Origin: an uncultured Gemmiger sp.
Lineage (GTDB): Bacteria > Bacillota > Clostridia > Oscillospirales > Ruminococcaceae
Reading direction: 5' to 3'
Length of the DNA: 33,368 nucleotides
Assembly: GCA_947629015.1 (NCBI GenBank)
Contig: CANRCB010000022.1
Location: 1-33,368 of the forward strand
Shown here: one piece after another, positions 16,886 through 24,571 of the stretch
Numbering within the stretch: the first letter of the stretch is position 1
Layout: each line of letters starts with the position of its first letter
Program-made: the position numbers and the translations under genes
Notes under the pieces: model-generated
The model's input: the letters and a program-made list of their open reading frames with translations, nothing else
Database searches by the model: none
Told to the model about the DNA's origin: nothing

Positions 16886-16976
16886 AGAAACAGCCATATC
16901 CGGGTACGGCGGGCGGCGGCCCCGCCGTGGGCCCGCTTTTTGCCGCACAGCCAGTTTTCGCAAAGGAGCCTTGTGT

Positions 16977-18419
16977 ATGAAAGCGTTCATGGACAAAGAT
17001 TTTTTGCTGGACACCCCCACCGCCCAGCACCTGTACCACGATCACGCGGCCAAGATGCCCATCGTGGACTACCACTGCCACATCCCGCCGCAGGAGATCT
17101 ATGAGGACCGCCGGTTCGACAACATCGCCCAGGTCTGGCTTGGCGGGCACCAGGTGCTCCCCGACGGCAGCGATTATTATTTCGGCGACCACTATAAGTG
17201 GCGCGTCATGCGCTCCAACGGCGTGCCGGAGGAGTACATCACCGGGGACAAGCCCGACCGCGAGCGCTTCCAGAAATTTGCCGAGGCGCTGGAGATGGCC
17301 ATCGGCAACCCGATGTTCACCTGGTGCCATCTGGAGCTGAAAAAGTTTTTCGGCTATGACGGCGTTTTGAACGGCGACACCGCCGAGGAAGTGTGGAACC
17401 TGTGCAACGACAAGCTCCAGCATGACCCCAAAATGACGGTGCGCGGGCTGATCGAGCAGTCCAACGTGGCCTTTATCGGCACCACCGACGACCCCGTCGA
17501 TACGCTGGAATGGCACCAAAAGATCAAGGAAGATCCCACCATCTCCTTCACCGTGGCGCCGAGCTTCCGCCCCGATAAGGCGCTGAACATCCTGAAACCC
17601 GGCTTTAAAGAATACATCGAGAAGCTGGAAGGCGTCGTGGGCCGCAAGTTTGCCTGCGCCAACTGCGTCATTAAGGCTCTGGACGAGCGGCTGCAGTTCT
17701 TTGTTTCGATGGGCTGCAAGGCTTCCGACCACGGGCTGGACTACGTCCCCTACCGCGAAACGGACGCCGACAAGGCGACCGCCGCCTTTAAAAAGGCGAT
17801 GGCCGGCGAGGCGCTGACGGTGGAGGAAGGCGAGGAGTACACCACCTATGTGCTGCTGGCGCTGGGCCGCCTGTACAAGAAATACAACGTGGCGATGCAG
17901 CTGCACTACAGCTGCCTGCGCAACGTCAACAAAAAAATGTACGAAAAGCTCGGCCCCGACACCGGGTACGACATGATCGCCGTGACGGATTGCAGCACCA
18001 CCATCAGCAGCCTGCTCTCCAAGCTGACCGAAACGGGCGAGTGCCCCAAGACCATCCTGTACAGCCTCAACGCGTCGGATTTCGATATGCTGGGCACGGT
18101 GCTGGGGCCCTTCCAGGACGACGAGGTGCCCGGCAAGATCCAGCTGGGCAGCGCGTGGTGGTTCCTGGATACCGACGACGGCATGTACCAGCAGATGCGC
18201 ACACTGGCGCGGCTGGGGCTGTTGGGCAACTTTATCGGTATGCTGACCGACAGCCGCAGCTTTTTGAGCTACACCCGGCATGAGCTGTTCCGCCGCCTGA
18301 TGTGCAACCTGATCGGCGGTTGGGTGGAGAACGGGCAATACCCCAACGACGAGAAGGCCCTTACGAAGATCGTGGAGGGCATCAGCTACAACAACGCCGT
18401 GCGGTATTTTGGGCTGTAA
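16977..18419 (+). CDS. uxaC: uronate (galacturonate/glucuronate) isomerase
   Basis: A 480-residue amidohydrolase-fold isomerase converting D-galacturonate to tagaturonate (or glucuronate to fructuronate). The metal motif VDYHCHIPP gives His33 and His35. QLHYSCLRN, TDCSTTISSLLSKL and GSAWWFLDT in the second half are typical of UxaC. The length is normal. The reading frame is open far upstream, but the ATG at 16977 has AAAGGAG (16962-16968) and a consensus promoter before it, and everything upstream is antisense to uxaB. With uxaB and uxaA it completes conversion of galacturonate to KDG. No uxuA or uxuB is seen, so the locus is galacturonate-specific as far as it shows. Confidence 0.96.
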   Translation: MKAFMDKDFLLDTPTAQHLYHDHAAKMPIVDYHCHIPPQEIYEDRRFDNIAQVWLGGHQVLPDGSDYYFGDHYKWRVMRSNGVPEEYITGDKPDRERFQKFAEALEMAIGNPMFTWCHLELKKFFGYDGVLNGDTAEEVWNLCNDKLQHDPKMTVRGLIEQSNVAFIGTTDDPVDTLEWHQKIKEDPTISFTVAPSFRPDKALNILKPGFKEYIEKLEGVVGRKFACANCVIKALDERLQFFVSMGCKASDHGLDYVPYRETDADKATAAFKKAMAGEALTVEEGEEYTTYVLLALGRLYKKYNVAMQLHYSCLRNVNKKMYEKLGPDTGYDMIAVTDCSTTISSLLSKLTETGECPKTILYSLNASDFDMLGTVLGPFQDDEVPGKIQLGSAWWFLDTDDGMYQQMRTLARLGLLGNFIGMLTDSRSFLSYTRHELFRRLMCNLIGGWVENGQYPNDEKALTKIVEGISYNNAVRYFGL

Positions 18420-18454
18420 GCCCGCCCCGGCGCACAAACATTTCCCGGTAAACC

Positions 18455-18487
18455 GGCCCCGCCCGGCGCTATGCGCCGGGCGGGGCC
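18455..18487. other. 15-bp perfect GC hairpin after uxaC
   Basis: GGCCCCGCCCGGCGC (18455-18469) pairs with 18473-18487 across a TAT loop. It is in terminator position 36 bp after uxaC but lacks a T-tract. It may stabilise the 3' end or act as an imperfect terminator. Confidence 0.6.
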
Positions 18488-18552
18488 GCGGCATACAAAA
18501 GGCGCTTTGCCCGGCACACGGCACAAAATTTGGCGGGGCGGGCGCTTCAGGG

Positions 18553-18581
18553 TTGCAAAGCGCTAAAGCGTGTGCTAGAAT
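18553..18581 (+). promoter_or_regulatory. promoter of the cstA operon
   Basis: TTGCAA (18553-18558) and TAGAAT (18576-18581) are 17 bp apart, 33 bp before the first ATG of the three-gene cstA operon. Confidence 0.75.
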
Positions 18582-18614
18582 GTGGAATGCCATGCGGTAT
18601 GGGAGGGGTACGGG

Positions 18615-18962
18615 ATGCGGTTCATGGCGCTGGCGTCGGAGCAGACGGCGCCTTTTCAAGCGGAATACGCCGCCGCCCGGGCGCTGGGCAACCTGCGGCT
18701 GGGGGAGCAGCGGCTGTATTTCCGGGCCGGGCTCAAGGTGTGGTACCTCCCCTACCGGGACATCCGCCGCTATTTCCGCCGCGTGGTGGAGGTGCCCGCC
18801 AAGCTGTGCTGCGGGCGCGGCAATTTTGCCGCCGAGTATCTGGTGCTGTACGGCGACGCCGGCGAGCTGGCGCAGATCGCGCTGCCCGGCACCCGCGCCG
18901 CCAGGGCGGCGATGGAGGCGCTGGCGGCGCTTTGCCCCGACGCCGCCGCGGGCAAGCCGTGA
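18615..18962 (+). CDS. small protein of unknown function, first gene of cstA operon
   Basis: A 115-residue protein starting MRFMALASEQ. The ATG at 18615 follows GGGAGGGG by about six bases and a good promoter. The middle (LGEQRLYFRAGLKVWYLPYRDI) alternates charged and hydrophobic residues like a small beta-barrel. It is followed by a VEVPAKLCCGRGNFAAEYLVLYG stretch and an alanine-rich C-terminal helix. The layout is faintly like PH-like bacterial domains, but I do not recognise the family. There is no signal peptide or membrane segment. It ends 11 bp before the next gene, so it is co-transcribed with the cstA partner and cstA. Confidence 0.72.
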   Translation: MRFMALASEQTAPFQAEYAAARALGNLRLGEQRLYFRAGLKVWYLPYRDIRRYFRRVVEVPAKLCCGRGNFAAEYLVLYGDAGELAQIALPGTRAARAAMEALAALCPDAAAGKP

Positions 18963-18973
18963 AAAGGATGGGT

Positions 18974-19507
18974 ATGATGGACGAACCGGCGGCGCTGCTG
19001 GCCGCGCTTTTGAAAAGCTACGCGCGCTACTATGACATCATGGCCGAGGGCACGGAACCGCCCTTTGCGGCCGAGGCGGCGTTCCACAGCCATGACGAGC
19101 AGTATTTCCTCGTCAAGCGCGCGCGCCTGGCCGAGGCCGAGGCGCACGAATACGTGTTTTTTGCGCTGGCGGATACCCTGACGGCGGACGACGCCCGCCG
19201 CCTGGACGCCCTTGCGTGGGAGCGCGGCACAGCGCGCGCCGCGCCGCACGCCGGCCACCGCAGCACCGACGTGGCGCTGGTGGTGCTGGCGCGGCACATC
19301 GCGCCCGGGGCGCGGGAGTATATCCAAACCTGCAAGCACTACAAAAGCTACCGCTTTACCTTCCACGGGTGGAGCCACTACCAGTTGGTTGCTCTGGAGA
19401 CGACGACGGGGCAGACGGCCGCGAACCGGCGCGGCCGCGACCTTGCCGGTTTCCTGCGCAATAGATACGCAAAACTTTTACAGGAAGAAGAAAGGATGGA
19501 AAAATGA
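18974..19507 (+). CDS. conserved cstA-neighbour protein, function unknown
   Basis: A 177-residue cytoplasmic protein. From memory, proteins of this pattern (YYDI near the N-terminus, a central LVKRARLAEAEAHEYVFF, then CKHYKSYRFTFHGW and a RDLAGFL tail) sit beside cstA in other clostridia; I cannot verify this here. There is no signal peptide and no membrane span. Starts at 18968, 18974 and 18977 are all in frame; 18974 gives the best spacing to AAAAGG. Its TGA overlaps the ATG of cstA by four bases, so synthesis is coupled to the transporter, which suggests a regulatory or accessory role. That role is inference. Confidence 0.78.
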   Translation: MMDEPAALLAALLKSYARYYDIMAEGTEPPFAAEAAFHSHDEQYFLVKRARLAEAEAHEYVFFALADTLTADDARRLDALAWERGTARAAPHAGHRSTDVALVVLARHIAPGAREYIQTCKHYKSYRFTFHGWSHYQLVALETTTGQTAANRRGRDLAGFLRNRYAKLLQEEERMEK

Positions 19508-21201
19508 GTGCAGTATTGATCATTTTTGCCGCCATTGCCCTGCTGGTGATCGGTTACATCGGCTACGGCGGATGGCTGGCAAAGCAGTGGGGCATCGACC
19601 CCTCGCGCAAGACCCCCGCGGTGGAATTGGAGGACGGCGTTGACTACGTTGCCGCCAAGCCCGCCGTGCTGATGGGGCACCACTTCTCCTCCATCGCCGG
19701 CGCCGGGCCCATCAACGGGCCCATCCAGGCCTCGGTGTTTGGCTGGCTGCCGGTATTTTTGTGGTGCGTCATCGGCGGCATCTTCTTTGGCGGTTTGCAG
19801 GACTTTGGCTCCCTGTTTGCCTCCATCCGCCACGGCGGCAAGTCCGTGGGTGAGATCATCCAGGATTCGATGGGTTCCCGCGCCAAGAAGCTGTTCATCA
19901 TCTTCTGCCTGCTGGTGCTCATCCTGGTCATCGCGTCCTTTGTGAACGTCGTGGCCGGCACCTTCGCCTCGGAGTCCGTCGGTTTCACCACGGCCCCCAC
20001 CGGCAACGAGACGACGGCCATCATCTCGCTGGGCTTCATCGTGCTGGCCATCGTCTATGGCATTTTGACCAACCGTTTCGGCCTCAAGACGCTGCCCGCC
20101 ACCCTGCTGGGCATCGCGGGCATCGTGCTGCTGCTCGTGCTGGGGCTCAACGTCGGGTTCGCGCTCGGGCGCATCACCTGGATCGTGCTCATCGGCGCAT
20201 ACATCACCATCGCCTCGCTCGTGCCGGTGTGGATCCTGCTGCAGCCGCGTGATTACCTTTCCAGCTTTTTGCTGTACGCCATGATGGCGGTCGCGCTGGG
20301 GGGCATCGTGTTCTCGGCCTTTGCCGGCACCGCCACCTTTGATATGCCGGTCTTTACCGGGTGGAGCAGCAGCATCGGCACGCTGTTCCCGGCGCTGTTC
20401 ATCACCGTGGCGTGCGGCGCGTGCTCCGGCTTCCACAGCCTGATCGCCACCGGCACCAGCTCCAAGCAGCTGGCCAACGAGAAGGACGCCAAGGCCATCG
20501 GCTACGGCTCCATGCTGATCGAATCGGCGCTGGGCGTCATCGCCCTGATCGCCGTGGGCATGGTGTACAACACCTACACGAGCGGCGGCTTCGGCTCCCC
20601 CTCGGCGGCGTTCGCGGCCGGCATCGCCACCATGTTCGGCGAAAATTCCCCCGCGTACAACACCATCTACGCGCTGCTCACGCTGGCCGTCTCGGTCTTT
20701 GCGCTGACCAGCCTTGACACCGGCACCCGCCTGAGCCGCTTCATGTTCAGCGAGCTGTTCCTGAAAGAGGGCGAGGCCACCTACAAGGACGCCAAGGGCA
20801 TCCGCCGTTTCCTGGCTTACCCGCTGACCGGCACGCTGACCATGGTGGTCATCGGCTGCGTGCTGGGCGCCTTGAGCCTGAGCCAGATCTGGACTTTGTT
20901 CGGCGCCGCCAACCAGCTGCTGGCCGGCCTTGCGCTGATGGCCGTGGCCGCGTGGCTGGGCAACGCCGGCAAGAACAACAAGATGTTCTATGTGCCCATG
21001 GTGTTCATGCTGGCCGCCACCGTGACCAGCCTGTGCATGACCGTGTGGGACAAGATCGGCATGATCGGCGACGGCACCGCCCAATGGGGCGACTGGTTCC
21101 AGCTGCTGTTCGCGGCCGCGATGGTCGCGCTGGCGGTGGTGCTGGTGGTCGAGGGCGTGCAGACCTTCCTGCGCACCTCCAAAAAGGCCGTTAAGAGCTG
21201 A
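19504..21201 (+). CDS. cstA: CstA-family carbon starvation transporter
   Basis: A 565-residue polytopic membrane protein of the CstA/BtsT family, known for peptide or pyruvate uptake during carbon shortage. The family opening is clear: a first membrane helix, YGGWLAKQWGIDPSRKTPA, then GHHFSSIAGAGPINGPI, a signature of the family, and GGLQDFGSLFASIRHGGKS. At least a dozen hydrophobic segments follow, with CGACSGFHSLIATGTSSKQL about 60 percent along. The length matches the shorter Firmicutes CstA type. It is the last gene of a three-gene operon, overlapping its upstream neighbour by four bases, and is followed by a clear terminator. Confidence 0.95.
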   Translation: MSAVLIIFAAIALLVIGYIGYGGWLAKQWGIDPSRKTPAVELEDGVDYVAAKPAVLMGHHFSSIAGAGPINGPIQASVFGWLPVFLWCVIGGIFFGGLQDFGSLFASIRHGGKSVGEIIQDSMGSRAKKLFIIFCLLVLILVIASFVNVVAGTFASESVGFTTAPTGNETTAIISLGFIVLAIVYGILTNRFGLKTLPATLLGIAGIVLLLVLGLNVGFALGRITWIVLIGAYITIASLVPVWILLQPRDYLSSFLLYAMMAVALGGIVFSAFAGTATFDMPVFTGWSSSIGTLFPALFITVACGACSGFHSLIATGTSSKQLANEKDAKAIGYGSMLIESALGVIALIAVGMVYNTYTSGGFGSPSAAFAAGIATMFGENSPAYNTIYALLTLAVSVFALTSLDTGTRLSRFMFSELFLKEGEATYKDAKGIRRFLAYPLTGTLTMVVIGCVLGALSLSQIWTLFGAANQLLAGLALMAVAAWLGNAGKNNKMFYVPMVFMLAATVTSLCMTVWDKIGMIGDGTAQWGDWFQLLFAAAMVALAVVLVVEGVQTFLRTSKKAVKS

Positions 21202-21222
21202 ACCTTTTTGCCTGTTAACTGC

Positions 21223-21255
21223 GCGCCCGGCGGGGCATACCCGCCGGGCGCTTTT
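21223..21255 (+). terminator. rho-independent terminator of the cstA operon
   Basis: GCGCCCGGCGGG (21223-21234) pairs perfectly with 21240-21251 across a GCATA loop and is followed by TTTT. This is the best canonical terminator in the window. Confidence 0.9.
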
Positions 21256-21513
21256 CAGCGTGTCGAGAAACTCGACACGCTGCAAAAGAGGGGTTCGGCT
21301 TAGCTGGCTGCGCCAGTCCGCCTGCACCCCTCTCACAGGACACACCTCGTCGCAGAAAAGCGCTGTTGCAGCGGCAAGCGGGACGCGGCGGGGTCAAGAC
21401 CCCGCCCTACAAACAGATGCTACGTTTCGTGCGATTTGCGGGCCGATTGTAATCGGCCCCTACGGGGTGGATGATGCGTTTTCCGTACCCTTGTAGGGGG
21501 CGGCCTGCGCCGT
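21256..21513. repeat. cluster of palindromic dispersed repeats, no gene
   Basis: No coding region is seen. The block holds a perfect hairpin GCGTGTCGAG/CTCGACACGC with an AAA loop (about 21257-21279). It also holds a 25-bp palindromic unit (GCGGGGTCAAGACCCCGC core) at 21388-21412, identical to one at 33122-33146, and a 31-bp unit (GGGCCGATTGTAATCGGCCC core) at 21440-21470, identical to 33196-33226. It lies between the 3' ends of cstA and the FkbH-like gene, which converge. Confidence 0.8.
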
Positions 21514-23292
21514 TCAGCGCGTTACCTGGATATGCGCGCAGCGCGGGGCATACCCGGCCAGCTCCAGCCGCCAGGTGGTGTTGCCGGCGGCGTCCCCGGC
21601 CGTTTTGGCAAAACCCATCCGGGCGTAAAAATCCCGCACCATGGCGTTTTTGGCCGTGGGGTAATAATACCCGACCAGCGCCTTGGCCCCGCGCGCGGCG
21701 GCCTCGGCGGCCATGGCATCCATCATGGCGTCCTCCATGCCGCGCTTGAGCACGCGGCAGCTCATCAGCCACAGGCGCAGATGGACCTCGCTGCCCTGCC
21801 GCTGCCCTGCGGCGACGGCCACGATGCCGTTGTCGCCGAATTTGTCAGCCAGGCGGCCATAGAGGCACAGCCAGTTTTCGTCCCCGGCCATGGCGCGGAT
21901 CTCCTCCTCGGAGCAGCGCAGGGTGGTGAGGTTGAACTGGTTGGATTTGTTCGTCAGCTGGGCCACGCGGGCGACGGCCATCGGCTCAAAGGGGTGGATG
22001 ACGGCGGCCATGGCAAGGCTGTCGAGGTACTGCCCGTAATCGGCAAAGGCGGCCTGCGCGGCGGCGCGCTGCGCGTTCTGGCGGTAGATCTCGGTCTTGG
22101 CGCGGTCCTCCGCGGACAGGGCGGTGACCTCAAAGTAGCCGCCGTGGTCCAGCACCTTGATATAATCCTCGGCGCGATCGAGCGCCGGCGCATCGACGCC
22201 GGGCAGCTGCGCGGTGACGATGGCGCGCTCGGCGGGGTTGTCGTCGGCAAAGACGAAGCTGTCCACGCCGAGGTCAAGCTCTTTGGCGGTGGCGGCCAGG
22301 TTCCGGTCCTTGGGTTCCCAGTTGGCTTTGACGGTGACGAAATCCTCCGCCCGCAGCACGCCGTCGGGGTGGGCAAGGCCCGCCAGGGCGTTGGCCTCGT
22401 CGTTTTTGGAATCGACGGCCAGCACGACGCCGATGTCCTTGAGGGCCTTGCAGTAGCTCTGGAACTCGGCATAGACCTGGCCCTCCGGCAGCTCGGGACC
22501 GATGGCGATGCCCTCGACGCCGTCGTCCCCCACGACGCCGCCCCACAGCGTGTTGTCAAGGTCGAGCGCGAGCACCTTTTTGTTGCGCCCGTAGACGGCC
22601 TTGATGATGTGCGCGACGTTGGCGGCCAGCGCCGGGATGGCGTCCAGCGACATGGCGTACTTGTACATATGCCAGTAAAAGCCGCTGTTCCATTCCGAAA
22701 GGCCGAAATCGGCGGCGAGCCAGTCGATATCGTTGAGATAGAACGCCTGGCGCGCGGCGGCCGCCTGGTAAAATTTCTGGTTGAGCCGGGCGATAAAGCT
22801 GCTGCGGCCGTGGATGTCCCAGATATCGCGGTTGCCGAGCAGGCGGTAGTTGGGGCGCTCAAAGTTGTTTTGGATGATGGGGCAGTGGAATTTCTGCGCG
22901 AGGGCGTCCCACATGGCCGCAAAGCGCTTGTACTCGCTTTCGAGCAGCGCATCCACGGCGGCGGCATCGTCGGAAAGCGCCGGGAAGGCCGTGATGTTGC
23001 GCCAGTTCGTGTGGATATAGATGATATCCGGCCGGAAGGCATCCAGCTCCGGCGTGCCGAACAGAGCGTCCTGCCAGTACTGGGCGTATTCCGACTGGTA
23101 GAACTCCGCCTCGATGCCGTAGGTGAGCAGGAACAGCCCCAGCTGGTCCGCCACCTCGTTGGTGGTGGAACCGCCGAGGATGGCGACCCTTTTGTGCAGC
23201 GGGGCGGGGTTTTGGGCAAGCAGCTCCCGCTTGAGGCGGCGCTTTTTGCGCAGCAGCGTCCCGGTATCATAGGGGTAGTGGAAACAGTCCAT
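21514..23292 (-). CDS. FkbH-like HAD phosphatase/acyltransferase
   Basis: A 592-residue multidomain protein. Residues 1-230 are an SGNH-like region with AILGGSTTNEV near 37-47. The HAD catalytic motif is ALDLDNTLWGGVVGDDG (242-258), with SKNDEANA and FADDNPAERA later in the HAD fold. Residues from about 440 form a GNAT-like acyltransferase domain ending LVGYYYPTAKNAMVRDFYARMGF. This is the FkbH/HAD-IIIC family, whose characterised members load a glyceryl unit from 1,3-bisphosphoglycerate onto an acyl carrier protein. No carrier protein or synthase is nearby, so the partner is unknown. The ATG at 23292 has AAGGAG upstream; the longer ORF runs into a repeat element. It is the last gene of the thioesterase-PHP-TSCPD-FkbH string. 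Confidence 0.88.
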   Translation of the reverse strand: MDCFHYPYDTGTLLRKKRRLKRELLAQNPAPLHKRVAILGGSTTNEVADQLGLFLLTYGIEAEFYQSEYAQYWQDALFGTPELDAFRPDIIYIHTNWRNITAFPALSDDAAAVDALLESEYKRFAAMWDALAQKFHCPIIQNNFERPNYRLLGNRDIWDIHGRSSFIARLNQKFYQAAAARQAFYLNDIDWLAADFGLSEWNSGFYWHMYKYAMSLDAIPALAANVAHIIKAVYGRNKKVLALDLDNTLWGGVVGDDGVEGIAIGPELPEGQVYAEFQSYCKALKDIGVVLAVDSKNDEANALAGLAHPDGVLRAEDFVTVKANWEPKDRNLAATAKELDLGVDSFVFADDNPAERAIVTAQLPGVDAPALDRAEDYIKVLDHGGYFEVTALSAEDRAKTEIYRQNAQRAAAQAAFADYGQYLDSLAMAAVIHPFEPMAVARVAQLTNKSNQFNLTTLRCSEEEIRAMAGDENWLCLYGRLADKFGDNGIVAVAAGQRQGSEVHLRLWLMSCRVLKRGMEDAMMDAMAAEAAARGAKALVGYYYPTAKNAMVRDFYARMGFAKTAGDAAGNTTWRLELAGYAPRCAHIQVTR

Positions 23293-23310
23293 CAAAAGGC
23301 TCCTTACCTG

Positions 23311-23426
23311 AAAAGTGGAGAGTGGAGTTTGGAAAGTGGAAAGAGGCGGCGCCCCGTTTAAATCGGTGCCGCTTTGCGGCACACCGCGTCTCTTCCCTTT
23401 TCGTTTTTCACTTTTCTCTCTTCTCC
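23311..23426. repeat. purine-rich palindromic element, copy B
   Basis: The purine arm (23311-23346, with GTGGAGAGTGGA and GGAAAGTGGAAAG) leads to a central hairpin, GTGCCGC (23366-23372) pairing with GCGGCAC (23376-23382) across TTT. A pyrimidine-rich arm follows at 23390-23426 (CACTTTTCTCTCTTCTCC). The layout and tip match copy A at 14991-15120. It fills the gap between the TSCPD and FkbH-like genes and would be in their transcript. Confidence 0.8.
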
Positions 23427-23455
23427 GGCGGCCTGGGGGCAGGCCGCCGGGCGGC

Positions 23456-23713
23456 TCAGGCAAGCTGCGCCAGCGCGCCCTTGATGGCCTGGGCGATCTG
23501 GTCGGGGCAGGAGGTCTGCCGCATACCGCAGATCAGGCCGTCCAGCCGGGCGATGGCGTCCTCCGCCTTCATGCCCGGCAGCAGCGCCATGATGCCCTTG
23601 AGGTTGCCGTTGCACCCGCCCAGCACCTTGACCGAGGCGATGGTGTGGTCGGGGTTGAGTTCCACCGTGGTGTGCACCGAGCAGGTGCCCTTGTTGTCAC
23701 GTTCAAACGTCAT
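23456..23713 (-). CDS. TSCPD-domain protein (TIGR03905-like)
   Basis: An 85-residue protein. The core VLGGCNGNLKGIMALLPGM and LICGMRQTSCPDQIAQAIKGAL is the TSCPD motif (here TSCPD exactly, near 67-71), also found at the C-terminus of some B12-dependent ribonucleotide reductases, where it is cysteine-rich. As a free-standing small protein it matches the TIGR03905 group of anaerobes, whose function is unknown; cysteines at about 11, 34, 62 and 69 could bind metal. The ATG at 23713 follows AAAGGAG. It is 21 bp after the PHP gene in the same transcript. Confidence 0.88.
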   Translation of the reverse strand: MTFERDNKGTCSVHTTVELNPDHTIASVKVLGGCNGNLKGIMALLPGMKAEDAIARLDGLICGMRQTSCPDQIAQAIKGALAQLA

Positions 23714-23734
23714 TTTGATGCGCTCCTTTTCAAT

Positions 23735-24571
23735 TTACTGTTTGCGGGCGCGCGCCAGCGCGGCGATGCGCCCGATCTGTTCATCGGCCGTGGTGCAGGC
23801 GCCGACGGGGTGCGGCACCTTGCTGTTCATGCCATGGTAGTCACTTCCGCCGGTGACGATAAGGCCGTACTTTTGCGCCAGGGCGTACAGCTCGGCCTTG
23901 TCCGCCGGGGTGTTGCGCGGGTGCTCTATCTCAACGCCGTCCACGGCGCCGGCGGCGGACAGCTCCCGCGCCAGTTCCATGCTGCGGTAGACGCTGGGGT
24001 GCGCGAGCACCGCCACGCCGCGGCAGGCCCGCACAAGCTCCAGGACCGTCTCCACCGTCTCGTACTGCGGGTCATGCAGGACGCCGCCGGGCACGAACAG
24101 CCTGTGGTAGGTCTCGTTGTACAGCCCGTCGGCCAGGCTGTACTGCCAAAGCACCCGCATCAGGTGCGCCTTGTAGATGGTGTTGCTTTCGGCGGCCAGG
24201 GCTTCGGCCTCGGCGGTGGTGAACTGGGGATAGAGGGCCTCGAGCTCTTTGGCCATTTGCAGCGCCACGGCGCGGCGGCGGGCGGCCATCGTCCGGCAGT
24301 GGGCGGCCAGGGCCGCGCAGTCATCCGGCCAGTAGCACAAAATGTGCACGCGGCGGCGGCGCGCGTAGTCATACGCGGTGAGCTCGGTGGCTGGTATCAG
24401 CGCAACGCCGTCGATCTCCTTCTCCGCGCAGGCCCAGCGCACGCTCTCGAGCGAATCATGGTCCGAGACGGCCAGGGCGTCCAGCCCCGCAGCCTTTGCC
24501 AGGAACGGCAGCCGGGCCGCCGGGGTGGAGCCGTCGGACCAGGTGGTGTGGGTGTGCAGGTCACCGGGCAT
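23735..24571 (-). CDS. PHP-domain phosphoesterase
   Basis: A 278-residue metal-dependent phosphoesterase of the PHP family (YciV/TrpH-like, whose characterised members remove phosphate from nucleoside 3',5'-bisphosphates or short RNAs). Metal ligands are evident: DLHTHTTWSDG at residues 4-14, VSDHDSLE near 35, a glutamate in PATELTAYD near 60, LAHPSVYRS, and GGSDYHG near 240. The ATG at 24571 lies 11 bases inside the end of the thioesterase gene, with AAGGGGG upstream, so the two are coupled. The true substrate is not readable from sequence. Confidence 0.88.
   Translation of the reverse strand: MPGDLHTHTTWSDGSTPAARLPFLAKAAGLDALAVSDHDSLESVRWACAEKEIDGVALIPATELTAYDYARRRRVHILCYWPDDCAALAAHCRTMAARRRAVALQMAKELEALYPQFTTAEAEALAAESNTIYKAHLMRVLWQYSLADGLYNETYHRLFVPGGVLHDPQYETVETVLELVRACRGVAVLAHPSVYRSMELARELSAAGAVDGVEIEHPRNTPADKAELYALAQKYGLIVTGGSDYHGMNSKVPHPVGACTTADEQIGRIAALARARKQ

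Noticed and set aside
14988-16976. Extension of uxaC upstream to a 1143-codon protein
   Set aside because: The extra part is antisense to uxaB and passes through the heptamer repeat. A ribosome site and consensus promoter support the start at 16977.
16749-21345. Minus-strand ORFs of 636 and 655 codons opposite uxaC and cstA
   Set aside because: They are shadows of clear plus-strand genes, with composition typical of antisense high-GC frames and no recognisable domain.
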